A stretch of DNA of 35,626 bases, taken from assembly GCA_964633225.1 (NCBI GenBank), contig CAZWFQ010000037.1, positions 1 to 35,626 of the forward strand. Reading direction: 5' to 3'. The stretch comes from JAKQIM01 sp964633225 (lineage in GTDB: Bacteria > Chloroflexota > Anaerolineae > Anaerolineales > UBA4823). A model generated the notes under the pieces. It saw only the letters and a list, made by a program, of their open reading frames with translations, was not told the DNA's origin and searched no databases. The position numbers were made by a program, and so were the translations under genes. Shown piece by piece: positions 17,601-25,154 of the stretch (its first letter is position 1; each line of letters starts with the position of its first letter).

Positions 17601-18074
17601 CTGGCGCGAAGGATGGGGGTGGTAGATGCCGACTTAGTTCACGTGCGGCGCGGTGCACTTTTGCACGATATTGGGAAAATGGCCATTCCTGATACGATAT
17701 TATTAAAATCAGGTCCGCTGACTGATGATGAATGGCAGGTGATGAGACGCCATCCTGAGTTTGCGCGCGATCTGTTGTGGCCAACTGGTTATTTGAGGCC
17801 CGCGGTGGACATTCCCTATTGCCATCATGAACGTTGGGATGGAGCTGGCTATCCGCGTGGTTTAGCCGGCACGGATATCCCCTTGGCCGCGCGGGTATTT
17901 TCAATTGTAGATGTGTGGGATGCTTTGCGATCAGAACGACCTTATCGAAAGGCTTGGTCTGAACAAGCGGTGCATACATATCTTTCCCAACAATCTGGCC
18001 AGCAGTTTGATCCAGAGGTTGTGAGCGCATTTTTTAAGTTAGACAAAGAAGGTCAGATGCTTCATCTGGGGTAA
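14628..18074 (+). CDS. PAS/GAF sensor with C-terminal HD-GYP phosphodiesterase domain
   Basis: About 1148 residues with no transmembrane segment, so a cytoplasmic sensor. Domains in order: PAS (about 20-135), GAF (165-325), GAF (335-490), a second PAS introduced by ESEEQYRTLVRNIPIGIF (about 495-620), GAF (630-780), GAF (790-945), then HD-GYP. The last domain has HDIGKMAIPD (HD pair near 1013) and HHERWDGAGYPRGLAG (GYP near 1075), so the cyclic-di-GMP hydrolysis motifs are intact; no GGDEF domain is present. An in-frame TTG at 14616 overlapping the previous stop is an alternative start, because the ATG at 14628 has no well-spaced ribosome binding site. It is probably co-transcribed with the GNAT gene. 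Confidence 0.9.
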   Translation: MSASKRLAAFEQIFKGQKDGAILALLNAIDALVMVFDAKGLVVYLNDTCETTTGYSLDEAKGKYVWDLFLATQDAEVVKAAFQLVKDGQFPDRYENHLLGKKGDSHWIAWKNSLILDSKGAASYVVSTGVDISRCEQVEENLHRGELTTLASAHADQSARRRDAILEAVSFAASSFLRTDTWETAIVVVMECLGLASEVSRVTLCQNYRAEDGRLKASISYEWTAQNVEKHPQASDLRNLHLDAPGFERILGALKQGEPISGNVSDFLSTEKVIFGRSGIISILIVPVFTGQNWWGFVAFEMCEAERVWSSAEIDASKAAASILGSAISGTRAQKVRSATMNISDAAHMAQDLGELFKSIHAIVAELMFAENFYIAIYDDIVDLISFPYDVDQFDEPFPPHKPERGLTEYVLRSGKPLLASPDVFEELVKKGEVDSIGAPSIDWLGVPLRAKDKTFGVLAVQSYTEGIRFGEDEKAILTFVSTQIAMAIERKRADDALRESEEQYRTLVRNIPIGIFRSAPFDRERILMANKAFLTMFGFDAETEAREASMEDFYLKPDEHKVFMEILESRGEVYGFETRLRRKDGTIIWGSITAQFVKGVNDALSYFDCAIEDITVRTSRSQEREALISFSAILKTAQTRSEIVSAILDYVRILFNAEGSALVLRDDSGGRCWIESSRGYWDYLGERRLQFDPTLSQSVISSGGLYFDWVKRDPLYGLPMPPGQRRMAVCVPLITENKSIGALWLSRQDAFGESDVQLLVAISDMAANALHRVLLHEQTQRRVQRLSALRAVDMAISASMDLRVVFNVLLEQLRTQLHVDAAAVLLLRPQMQTLEHTASRGFQSNLVNQTRLRLSDRLVGRAILEHRTLRIDNLVEQAEDFLRARGLTSEGFVVYYIAPLVVKGQLVGALELFHRSELFPDKEWLDFLDMLAGQAAIAVDNATLFNDLQRSNMDLHLAYDTTLEGWVNALDLRVGEGTDHSKYMTEVTVNLARRMGVVDADLVHVRRGALLHDIGKMAIPDTILLKSGPLTDDEWQVMRRHPEFARDLLWPTGYLRPAVDIPYCHHERWDGAGYPRGLAGTDIPLAARVFSIVDVWDALRSERPYRKAWSEQAVHTYLSQQSGQQFDPEVVSAFFKLDKEGQMLHLG

Positions 18075-18110
18075 TGCCTGGTTGAGTCTATAGAGACCAC
18101 TTGAGGATTT

Positions 18111-19694
18111 ATGGCTAAATTTGTGACAGTTGCTGAGATGCAGGCAATCGAACGCCAGGCAGACGCTGGTGGTTTAAGTTATGCGCAGATGATGGAAAAT
18201 GCTGGTTTAGGTTTAGCAGAGCAAGTAATGTTCGTGTATGGTCGGATGGAGTCGCTGCGGGCCCTTGCTCTGGTGGGGTCGGGGAATAATGGTGGTGACG
18301 CCCTGATTGCCCTGGCGTATTTGGCAAAATGGGGCTGGGCGGTTGGGGCTTTTCTTGTATGCAAGCGTTCTAGCGAAGATCCTCTGATTGCCCGTTTGAG
18401 GCAGGCTGGGGGTGTAATTTATTCGATATGCGATGATCTCAACTTTGAAGAACTCGCGAATCAATTAAAAAACACAGACATATTGATAGATGGTGTTTTG
18501 GGCACCGGCTTCCGTTTGCCATTGCGAGATGATGTCGCAAGGGTGTTAGATGGGGTAGGCCGATTATTGAAAGAATCGCCTCATAAACCATCTGTCGTAG
18601 CAGTGGATTGCCCTTCGGGAGTGGATTGTGACACGGGAATGATCTCGCCAGAGGTCATCCGGGCAGATATGACAATCACAATGGCTGCTGTCAAGGCTGG
18701 GCTGTTGGCTTTCCCGGCAGCCGACTTTGTGGGGGAGTTGCGCGTGGTTGGCATTGGCAACGTGGAGGATGTCTCAGCATGGCAAAACATCCGTCGCGAG
18801 GTGGTCGATGCCGGCGAGGCGCGTGCATGGTTGCCAAAGCGGCCAAATGATGCCCATAAGGGGACTTTTGGGACGGCTATGGTGGTGGCGGGTTCATTAA
18901 ATTATCCGGGGGCGGCATGCCTGGCGGGAGAGGCTGCTTATCGAGCGGGGGCAGGGCTGGTTACCATGGCTGTGCCTGAGCCGCTCTATCCTGTGTTAGC
19001 AGGGCGTTTGCCTGAAACTACTTGGTTGGTTTTGCCTTCTTTAGAGGGGGCGATCGCAGCCAATGCTGCTCGAGTTCTTTTTGAAAACCTGGAACGTACC
19101 TCAGCACTTCTGCTTGGCCCGGGTTTTGGGCTTAAGTCTTCGACTCTGGAATTTCTTGGGGCCATCTTTTTGCAACAATATGATGCAGGGGGGAGGCCAC
19201 CCCTGGTCTTAGATGCAGATGGATTGAAATTGCTTGCCCAGATACCTGATTGGCCGAAGCGTTTATGGGGTACGGCAGTATTGACGCCACATCCAGGCGA
19301 GATGTCTATATTGACTGGGTTGGGGCGAGACGAAATCCAACAGGATCGTATTCGTGTTGCCGAGCATTTTGCGCACCAATGGGGACACGTAGTGGTCTTG
19401 AAGGGGGCCTATACAATAATTGCATCTCCCGATGGATCAACCGCTATCATTCCGGTTGCTACGCCAGCATTGGCACGCGCCGGTACAGGGGATGTGCTGG
19501 CTGGTTTGATCGTTGGGTTACGTGCTCAAGGTTTGGATGCTTTTTCGGCAGCCCGAAGTGGGGCGTGGATTCATGCCCAAGCTGGTTTGTATGCGGCCGA
19601 ACAATTGGGTAATTCGGCATCTGTTCTAGCGAGAGATGTGTTGGGGGCGGTGAGCGCTGTGATTAGCGACTTGGGAAACGATAAGGGGAATTAA
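18111..19694 (+). CDS. nnr: Bifunctional NAD(P)HX epimerase / ADP-dependent NAD(P)HX dehydratase
   Basis: Repairs hydrated NADH and NADPH. The N-terminal half (about 1-215) is the epimerase, with ENAGLGLAE, GSGNNGGDALIA and VDCPSGVDCDTG. The C-terminal half (about 240-527) is the ribokinase-like dehydratase, with KGTFGTAMVVAGS, LLGPGFGL, LDADGLKLLA, LTPHPGEMSIL, and the ATP/ADP-site motif ARAGTGDVLAGLI. Length (527 aa) matches bacterial fused Nnr proteins. The start has GAGG four to five bases upstream and follows the sensor gene by 36 bp. A strong hairpin begins at the stop codon. Confidence 0.96.
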   Translation: MAKFVTVAEMQAIERQADAGGLSYAQMMENAGLGLAEQVMFVYGRMESLRALALVGSGNNGGDALIALAYLAKWGWAVGAFLVCKRSSEDPLIARLRQAGGVIYSICDDLNFEELANQLKNTDILIDGVLGTGFRLPLRDDVARVLDGVGRLLKESPHKPSVVAVDCPSGVDCDTGMISPEVIRADMTITMAAVKAGLLAFPAADFVGELRVVGIGNVEDVSAWQNIRREVVDAGEARAWLPKRPNDAHKGTFGTAMVVAGSLNYPGAACLAGEAAYRAGAGLVTMAVPEPLYPVLAGRLPETTWLVLPSLEGAIAANAARVLFENLERTSALLLGPGFGLKSSTLEFLGAIFLQQYDAGGRPPLVLDADGLKLLAQIPDWPKRLWGTAVLTPHPGEMSILTGLGRDEIQQDRIRVAEHFAHQWGHVVVLKGAYTIIASPDGSTAIIPVATPALARAGTGDVLAGLIVGLRAQGLDAFSAARSGAWIHAQAGLYAAEQLGNSASVLARDVLGAVSAVISDLGNDKGN

Positions 19695-19739
19695 TCACAA
19701 ATAGCGGAATTGGTGTACACCGATTCCGCTATTTGTGAT
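19694..19739. terminator. Long hairpin shared by the convergent nnr and YtxH-like genes
   Basis: Arms 19694-19715 and 19718-19739 are 22 bases each, complementary except for one G-T pair, with a two-base TA loop; the left arm begins ATCACAAATAGCGGAAT. It starts on the last base of the nnr stop codon and lies 19 bp from the stop of the opposing YtxH-like gene, so it is well placed to end both transcripts. There is no clear T-run after it on either strand, so termination rather than RNA protection is inferred from position. Confidence 0.7.
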
Positions 19740-19757
19740 GAAATATTTGGCTAATTA

Positions 19758-20117
19758 TTAGCCTTCTGGTGCAGATGGTTCTTCAGGTATGGCTGATTTG
19801 AGCCGGCGCTGTACAGAGGCCTTGCCGGTTTCAATGACTTCTTGGCCTCGCTTCTTGATCTCGGTTGCACGTTCGCGGGTGAGTTTGGTGAGTTCATCTG
19901 CGCGCGTGCGAGCTTCGGCAGCAGCAGCTTCAGCTTTTGCGCGGGCCTCTTCGGCGCGCTCCACAGCCTTGTCTTTCAACTCAATGCTGCGATCGTGGAT
20001 AATCGTGCGGGTTTCCTCTCCCGATTGTGGAGCCATCAGCAGGGCCACGGCAGCTCCGGCGAGACCCCCAATCACAAAACCTGCCAGGAAGGCGCTAAAA
20101 TCACTTTGATCTGACAT
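19758..20117 (-). CDS. YtxH-domain protein
   Basis: The 119-residue protein begins with a glycine/alanine-rich membrane segment (FLAGFVIGGLAGAAVALLMAPQSGEETR), the hallmark of the YtxH family, followed by a long Ala/Glu/Lys/Arg-rich coiled coil to about residue 100. It is probably anchored in the membrane with the coiled coil in the cytoplasm. AAAGGAG precedes the start by eight bases. It follows a DUF948-like membrane gene by 30 bp, recalling the ytxG-ytxH stress-response pair of Bacillus; stress induction here is inference. Confidence 0.88.
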   Translation of the reverse strand: MSDQSDFSAFLAGFVIGGLAGAAVALLMAPQSGEETRTIIHDRSIELKDKAVERAEEARAKAEAAAAEARTRADELTKLTRERATEIKKRGQEVIETGKASVQRRLKSAIPEEPSAPEG

Positions 20118-20147
20118 CGTAGTATCTCCTTTCTGTGCTTGATAAGT

Positions 20148-20615
20148 TTAATATGGACGCTTTCGGCCAAGGCCGAGCAACTCAACCATTTTTTGTAGCA
20201 CGGCAACATATTCGTTAAGCTTGATAACTGGACCAACCAGGTTGTCGCTCAAAAAGCTTGTAGTTCCGCGCAGTGTACTAACAGTTTCGTTTGTCGAATC
20301 CAGGATAGGTTTTATCTCGTTCTGTAACAGGTTGGTTAGGCGGGTGATTTGAATGATCAAGATCACAAGAACCACACCGATCAGCAGGGATACAAACGCC
20401 ATGAAAATGATAAATACGTCTCGAATGCGAGCTACAGTTTCGGCAGAAGTTAACCCTGGACTGAGCAGAAACACCAGACTGGTGATCAATAAAGCAAGAA
20501 TCAGTATCGCACCGATAGCAATACCAGCGATAATCCTTCGTTGTTGCGCAACCTCTTCGGGCGAGGGCTGACTTGCTAATTCATTGGTTGTGGTAGGTAA
20601 ATTGTTCGATTCCAT
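20148..20615 (-). CDS. Small membrane protein, DUF948/YtxG-like
   Basis: A 155-residue protein with a polar N-terminus, two transmembrane helices (about 28-52 and 66-92) and a C-terminal helical region (LLQNEIKPILDSTNETVSTLR) of the kind seen in DUF948 proteins. It is transcribed with the YtxH-like gene. Its ATG lies only nine bases after a TGGTATAAT promoter element, so its mRNA may lack a usable leader; no Shine-Dalgarno sequence is seen. Assignment to DUF948 is by general architecture rather than a specific motif. Confidence 0.75.
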   Translation of the reverse strand: MESNNLPTTTNELASQPSPEEVAQQRRIIAGIAIGAILILALLITSLVFLLSPGLTSAETVARIRDVFIIFMAFVSLLIGVVLVILIIQITRLTNLLQNEIKPILDSTNETVSTLRGTTSFLSDNLVGPVIKLNEYVAVLQKMVELLGLGRKRPY

Positions 20616-20624
20616 AACTAAATT

Positions 20625-20630
20625 ATTATA
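20625..20630 (-). promoter_or_regulatory. Extended -10 promoter of the DUF948-like gene
   Basis: On the minus strand TGG precedes TATAAT, forming an extended -10 element. The box ends nine bases before the ATG at 20615, so transcription should start within about two or three bases of the start codon. No good -35 hexamer is present, which is common for extended -10 promoters. Confidence 0.6.
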
Positions 20631-20646
20631 CCACTGTGCAATCGGA

Positions 20647-20675
20647 TTGCGTCCGTCTAGATACGAGTTTATAAT
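20647..20675 (+). promoter_or_regulatory. ligA promoter (probable leaderless transcript)
   Basis: TTGCGT at 20647-20652 and TATAAT at 20670-20675 are separated by exactly 17 bp. The ligA ATG lies seven bases after the -10 box, the usual position of the transcription start itself. No Shine-Dalgarno sequence lies between them. Confidence 0.65.
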
Positions 20676-20682
20676 ACCGCCT

Positions 20683-22722
20683 ATGGATAATCGACAAGAT
20701 ATCGAAGCCTTGCAGAAGGAATTGGAAAAACTTCGGCGCGAAATAAATTATCACAACCACCGGTATCATGTTCTAGACTCGCCGGTCATCAGTGACTATG
20801 AATATGACCAACTTGTGGTCGCTCTTCGGCGAATCGAATCGGCTCACCCAGAATGGATAACTTCTGATTCCCCGACCCAACGGGCCGGGGCAAACCCCTT
20901 GGATCGATTCGAAAAAGTACGTCACCCGGCTTCGATTCTAAGCCTGGCAAATGCATTCAATGCAGATGATGTGAAGGCCTGGTTTGAGCGTATCCGGAAG
21001 CTGGATGAGCGCGTGGATAGCGCCGAGTTCGTTGTTGAGCCAAAAATTGATGGATTGACTGTGGTATTGCATTATCAAGATGGTGTATTTGTGTTGGGCG
21101 CTACGCGGGGGGATGGAGAGATTGGCGAAGATATAACGGCAAATTTACGGACTCTTAAGGCATTGCCGCTTCTTCTGCCGGTTGATCCAAAAGGTCCAAG
21201 GCCTCCCCGATCATTGGTTGTGCGGGGAGAGGCTTATATTCCCCTGGCTGAATTTGAGAGATTGAATCGCAGGCTTGAACAGGCTGGTGAAAAAATTTAT
21301 CTAAATCCGCGTAACACCGCAGCTGGATCGCTGCGCCAGTTAGATCCGGCCTTGACGGCTACCCGCCCTCTGGCCTTGCTTGCATACGCCATTGTAGCTG
21401 GAGATGGTCCTTTGCCAACAACTCAAATGGACAGGCTGCGTTTTTTGCAGGCCCTGGGTTTTCCGGTTCCACAGGCGCAGTTTTGCCCGACCCTCGGTGC
21501 AGCAATCGCTGCATATTTTGACCTATCAGAACGGCGCGATCAATTGGCGTTCGAGGCTGATGGTGGCGTGATCAAGTTGAATGACCTGGTGTTGGCGGAA
21601 GAATTGGGCTATGTTGGCAAGGATCCGCGCGGGGCTCTGGCTTTTAAGTTCCCGGCCCGCGAGGTGACGACCCGATTGATCGATATTGGTGTAAATGTTG
21701 GAAGAACAGGGGTGCTGACGCCATACGCCATCCTTGAGCCGGTGGAGATAGGTGGTGTGATTGTTAAGCAGGCAACTCTGCACAATTTTGAGTACATTGC
21801 TGAGAAAGATATCCGAATTGGAGATCGTGTGGTGGTGAAACGGGCGGGAGATGTAATCCCGTATGTTATTGGGCCTGTGAGCGATTTACGCAGCGGCGGC
21901 GAACGAATTTTTGACATCCCGATGGTTTGCCCGACATGTGCGCAGCCGGTAGAGCATTTCGAAGGCGAAGTGGCCTGGTATTGTGTGAATGCGGCTTGCC
22001 CGGCCCAGTTGATCCGTAACCTTGAGCACTTTGTCTCTCGGGGTGCATTAGACATTGTGGGGCTGGGGATCAAAATCGTTGAGCAACTTGTTGATGCCGG
22101 GCTGCTTCGTGATGTGGCTGACCTATTCACGCTTCAGCGTGAGGATTTGTTAAAGCTAGATGGATTTGCTGATAAAAAAGTTGATAATCTGCTTCAGGCG
22201 ATCCATGCGGCGCGTGCCCGTCCACTTGCGCGCTTGATCAATGGGTTGGGAATTCGAGGCGTAGGGGAGGTTTTGGCCTCTGACCTGGTAAAGTATTTCT
22301 CTAATTTAGACTTGCTGGGACGTGCCTCGGTAGAAGATCTACAACGCGTTGAAGGGGTTGGCCCCAATATTGCTCAAGCTGTTGTGGATTGGTTTGCTCG
22401 TCCGGCAAATCAAAATGTGTTGGAAAAGTTGCGGAGCGCCGGTGTTTGGCCTCAAACTGGAAAAGGTACGGCTGAGCAAGAAGGTCCAATGCCTTTGTTC
22501 GGGAAGACATTTGTGGTGACTGGCACGCTGGCTGGTTTTACACGCGACGGGGTAAAGGAGTATATCCAGGCACAAGGAGGAAAGGTGACCGACTCTGTCA
22601 GTCGAAGCACATCTTACCTTGTTGTGGGCGATGCGCCCGGTTCGAAACTTGAAAAGGCGCGCAGCCTTGGCGTAACAATTATTGATGAGATTGAACTACG
22701 GAAACTAGTTGAAGGAGTATAA
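20683..22722 (+). CDS. ligA: NAD-dependent DNA ligase
   Basis: LigA seals nicks in replication and repair using NAD+. I start it at 20683 (679 aa, MDNRQDIEALQ), consistent with the family N-terminus, rather than at 20584, which would run through the divergent promoter. Domain Ia has the YHVLDSPVISDYEYDQL motif; the adenylated lysine is Lys121 in EPKIDGL; OB fold, four-cysteine zinc finger (CPTC, then C and ACPAQ), helix-hairpin-helix repeats and a C-terminal BRCT domain (GKTFVVTGTLAGFTRDGVKE) follow in order. The next gene starts four bases after the stop. Confidence 0.97.
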   Translation: MDNRQDIEALQKELEKLRREINYHNHRYHVLDSPVISDYEYDQLVVALRRIESAHPEWITSDSPTQRAGANPLDRFEKVRHPASILSLANAFNADDVKAWFERIRKLDERVDSAEFVVEPKIDGLTVVLHYQDGVFVLGATRGDGEIGEDITANLRTLKALPLLLPVDPKGPRPPRSLVVRGEAYIPLAEFERLNRRLEQAGEKIYLNPRNTAAGSLRQLDPALTATRPLALLAYAIVAGDGPLPTTQMDRLRFLQALGFPVPQAQFCPTLGAAIAAYFDLSERRDQLAFEADGGVIKLNDLVLAEELGYVGKDPRGALAFKFPAREVTTRLIDIGVNVGRTGVLTPYAILEPVEIGGVIVKQATLHNFEYIAEKDIRIGDRVVVKRAGDVIPYVIGPVSDLRSGGERIFDIPMVCPTCAQPVEHFEGEVAWYCVNAACPAQLIRNLEHFVSRGALDIVGLGIKIVEQLVDAGLLRDVADLFTLQREDLLKLDGFADKKVDNLLQAIHAARARPLARLINGLGIRGVGEVLASDLVKYFSNLDLLGRASVEDLQRVEGVGPNIAQAVVDWFARPANQNVLEKLRSAGVWPQTGKGTAEQEGPMPLFGKTFVVTGTLAGFTRDGVKEYIQAQGGKVTDSVSRSTSYLVVGDAPGSKLEKARSLGVTIIDEIELRKLVEGV

Positions 22723-22725
22723 GTT

Positions 22726-23970
22726 ATGAAATTGAGTAATATGGATGACGCAATTATTCGCCGCATGCGTGCTATCGACGAGCGCGTGCAATTGGCTCGC
22801 CAGGCAGGTTTGTATTTTTATAACCAGCCAGTAAGCGAGTTGCGCGGGGGAGCCCGGGTGTTGGTTAATGGGTGTGAGATGGGTATGTATGCTTCCTACA
22901 GCTATTTAGGGCTGATCGGTCACCCGCGCATCAACGCAGCGGCGAAGGATGCCATTGACCGGTATGGGACAGGCACACACGGTGTCAGGACTCTGGCGGG
23001 GACGCTTTCGTTGCACCGCGAGTTGGAGACCACCATTGCTGATTTCAAGCAGACTGAGGACGCTATTACCTATACGTCGGGGTATGCTACGAACTTGACT
23101 GTGGTTTCGACTCTGGTTGGGCGTGACGATTATGTGATTTCAGATAAGCTGAACCATGCCAGCATTGTAGATGGTTGCCTGATGTCGGGGGCAAAGTTTG
23201 TTCGCTTCCGTCACAATGATATGGATGCGTTGGAGATCAGGCTGAAGCAAGTCCCCTCTGGCTCAGCCAAGCTGGTAATTGCAGATGCTGTCTTCTCGAT
23301 GGATGGCGATATCATCGACTTCCCCAAGATGGTTGCTTTGTGCGAGAAATATGATGCCTGGCTGATGATGGACGAGGCTCATTCGGTGGGGGTTTTGGGC
23401 GCCACCGGGCGGGGCATTGAAGAGCATTTTGGCATGCAAGGAGCGGTTGATATTAAGATGGGAACACTGAGCAAAACGATTCCGTCGGTGGGTGGTTATG
23501 TGGCTGGCAAGAAGGAGATCATCCAATACTTGCGACATGCCAGCAGAGCCTATATTTTTTCGGCTGCTCTGCCTCCAGCCCAGGCGGCTGCGGCGAACGA
23601 AGCCTTCAAGGTGATCTTGGACGAGCCTTGGCGTATTACGAAACTACTTGAGAACACGCACCAGTTTATTGATGGCTTAAAACGACGCGGCCTGGATACC
23701 ATGCTGACAGAGACTGCCATCGTGCCGGTGCTCTGCGGCACGGACGAGATGGCTTATGCCATGACACGCTATGCACAAGAACGCGATTGTTTTGTGCTGC
23801 CGGTTGTTTCGCCGGCTGTACCAGTGGGGCTGGCCCGCTTAAGAGCGACAATAACGGCTGCTCATGAGAGAGATGAAATTGAGCACGCCATGGATATCAT
23901 TGAAGAGGCAGCTCATGCTTTGGGTCTGCATACTTCGGGCACGGCGGCATCTGTGGAAGAATCTGCTTAA
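22726..23970 (+). CDS. Alpha-oxoamine synthase family PLP enzyme (KBL/BioF/SPT-like)
   Basis: A 414-residue aminotransferase-fold enzyme that joins an amino acid to an acyl-CoA, or the reverse. The pyridoxal phosphate lysine is Lys250 in GTLSKTIPSVGG; Asp216 and His219 in MDEAHS, and His144 in DKLNHAS, are the other typical cofactor contacts. The substrate-loop segment GTHGVRTLAGTLSLHRELE differs from classic Kbl, BioF and serine palmitoyltransferase sequences, so substrate is left open. GGAG precedes the ATG, overlapping the end of ligA. No biotin or threonine-degradation gene is adjacent. Confidence 0.9.
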   Translation: MKLSNMDDAIIRRMRAIDERVQLARQAGLYFYNQPVSELRGGARVLVNGCEMGMYASYSYLGLIGHPRINAAAKDAIDRYGTGTHGVRTLAGTLSLHRELETTIADFKQTEDAITYTSGYATNLTVVSTLVGRDDYVISDKLNHASIVDGCLMSGAKFVRFRHNDMDALEIRLKQVPSGSAKLVIADAVFSMDGDIIDFPKMVALCEKYDAWLMMDEAHSVGVLGATGRGIEEHFGMQGAVDIKMGTLSKTIPSVGGYVAGKKEIIQYLRHASRAYIFSAALPPAQAAAANEAFKVILDEPWRITKLLENTHQFIDGLKRRGLDTMLTETAIVPVLCGTDEMAYAMTRYAQERDCFVLPVVSPAVPVGLARLRATITAAHERDEIEHAMDIIEEAAHALGLHTSGTAASVEESA

Positions 23971-25154
23971 TGTCTGACTTAGTACTGAAACCTGGTCGCG
24001 AAAAATCTTTACTCCGCCGCCATCCCTGGATTTTTTCGGGAGCGGTGGCGGATGTTCGTGGCAATCCAAGACCTGGGGAGACTGTGGCCGTGCTCAACAC
24101 AAGCGGCAATTTTTTGGCCTGGGCGGCCTACAGTCCGCATTCTCAGATTGTTGCGCGCGTATGGTCCTGGTTACAAGGCGAAACAGTTGATCCTGCATTC
24201 TTATACCGGAGACTGGAGCATTCTGTTCTCGCCCGGCAGTCATTGAGCGGAGCGGATACTACAAATGCAGTAAGATTGGTTCACGGCGAATCGGATGGTT
24301 TGCCGGGTTTGGTTGTGGATCGGTATGCAGATGTCTTGGCGATCCAAATGCTCTCGGCGGGCGTTGAGTTTTGGCGTTCCGAGCTTGTCCATGCGCTGCA
24401 AGAAATTACTGGCGCTGGTTGTATATTTGAGCGATCAGACGTGGATGCCCGGCAGTTAGAGGGGCTGCAGCCGCAAGTGGGGCCGCTCTTTGGTGGCACA
24501 CCTGAAAAGGTCAGGATTTTCGAGAATGACCTGGCGTTTTGGGTGGATGTGCAAGCAGGGCATAAGACGGGTTTCTATTTAGACCAGCGCCAAAATCGCT
24601 TGCGGGTACGAGAGCTGGCAAAAGGGCGCCAGGTACTGGATTGTTTCTGCTATACAGGGGGATTTTCTGTGAATGCGGCGTATGGAGGCGCCCAACGGGT
24701 GACAGCTGTTGACGCGTCATCTGATGCTTTGGCGGCAGCGGAGGCGCACATTTCTCTAAACGACCTGGATAGAGACCGGTTTGAGTTTGTCGAGGGTGAT
24801 GTATTCCATGTTTTGCGGTCATTCCGTGACCGCCGAAGTACATTTGATTTGATCGTATTAGATCCCCCGAAATTTGCTCAAACTGTGTCTCAAGTTGAGC
24901 GGGCCTCGCGCGGCTATAAGGATATCAACCTTTTGGCTCTCAAATTGCTGCGACCAGGAGGAGTTTTGGTGACCTTTTCGTGTTCTGGGGGCGTCAGTGA
25001 TGACCTGTTCCAAAAGATCATTGCTGGCGCGGCACTGGATGCTGGTGTAGATGCTCAAATCTGCGAGCATCTACACCAGGCGGAAGATCATCCGGTGGCG
25101 TTAACTTTCCCTGAGGGGGCGTACCTCAAGGGTTTGGTTGTGCGAGTGCTGTAA
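23970..25154 (+). CDS. rlmI: Class I SAM-dependent rRNA methyltransferase, RlmI/YccW family
   Basis: The 394-residue protein has an N-terminal PUA domain (LKPGREKSLLRRHPWIFSGAV), a central RFM-type segment (HGESDGLPGLVVDRYAD) and a Rossmann methyltransferase domain with VLDCFCYTGGFSVNAA for SAM and VLDPPKFAQ as the catalytic loop. RlmI methylates a cytosine C5 in 23S rRNA in E. coli; the same target here is inferred. Its ATG shares one base with the previous stop (TAATG), so it is translationally coupled to the PLP enzyme. Its last 29 bases overlap the end of the opposing rph gene. Confidence 0.9.
   Translation: MSDLVLKPGREKSLLRRHPWIFSGAVADVRGNPRPGETVAVLNTSGNFLAWAAYSPHSQIVARVWSWLQGETVDPAFLYRRLEHSVLARQSLSGADTTNAVRLVHGESDGLPGLVVDRYADVLAIQMLSAGVEFWRSELVHALQEITGAGCIFERSDVDARQLEGLQPQVGPLFGGTPEKVRIFENDLAFWVDVQAGHKTGFYLDQRQNRLRVRELAKGRQVLDCFCYTGGFSVNAAYGGAQRVTAVDASSDALAAAEAHISLNDLDRDRFEFVEGDVFHVLRSFRDRRSTFDLIVLDPPKFAQTVSQVERASRGYKDINLLALKLLRPGGVLVTFSCSGGVSDDLFQKIIAGAALDAGVDAQICEHLHQAEDHPVALTFPEGAYLKGLVVRVL

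Noticed and set aside
20584..20682. Longer LigA start at 20584
   Set aside because: It would code across the divergent promoters and the start of the opposing gene, and the extra residues do not resemble the family.
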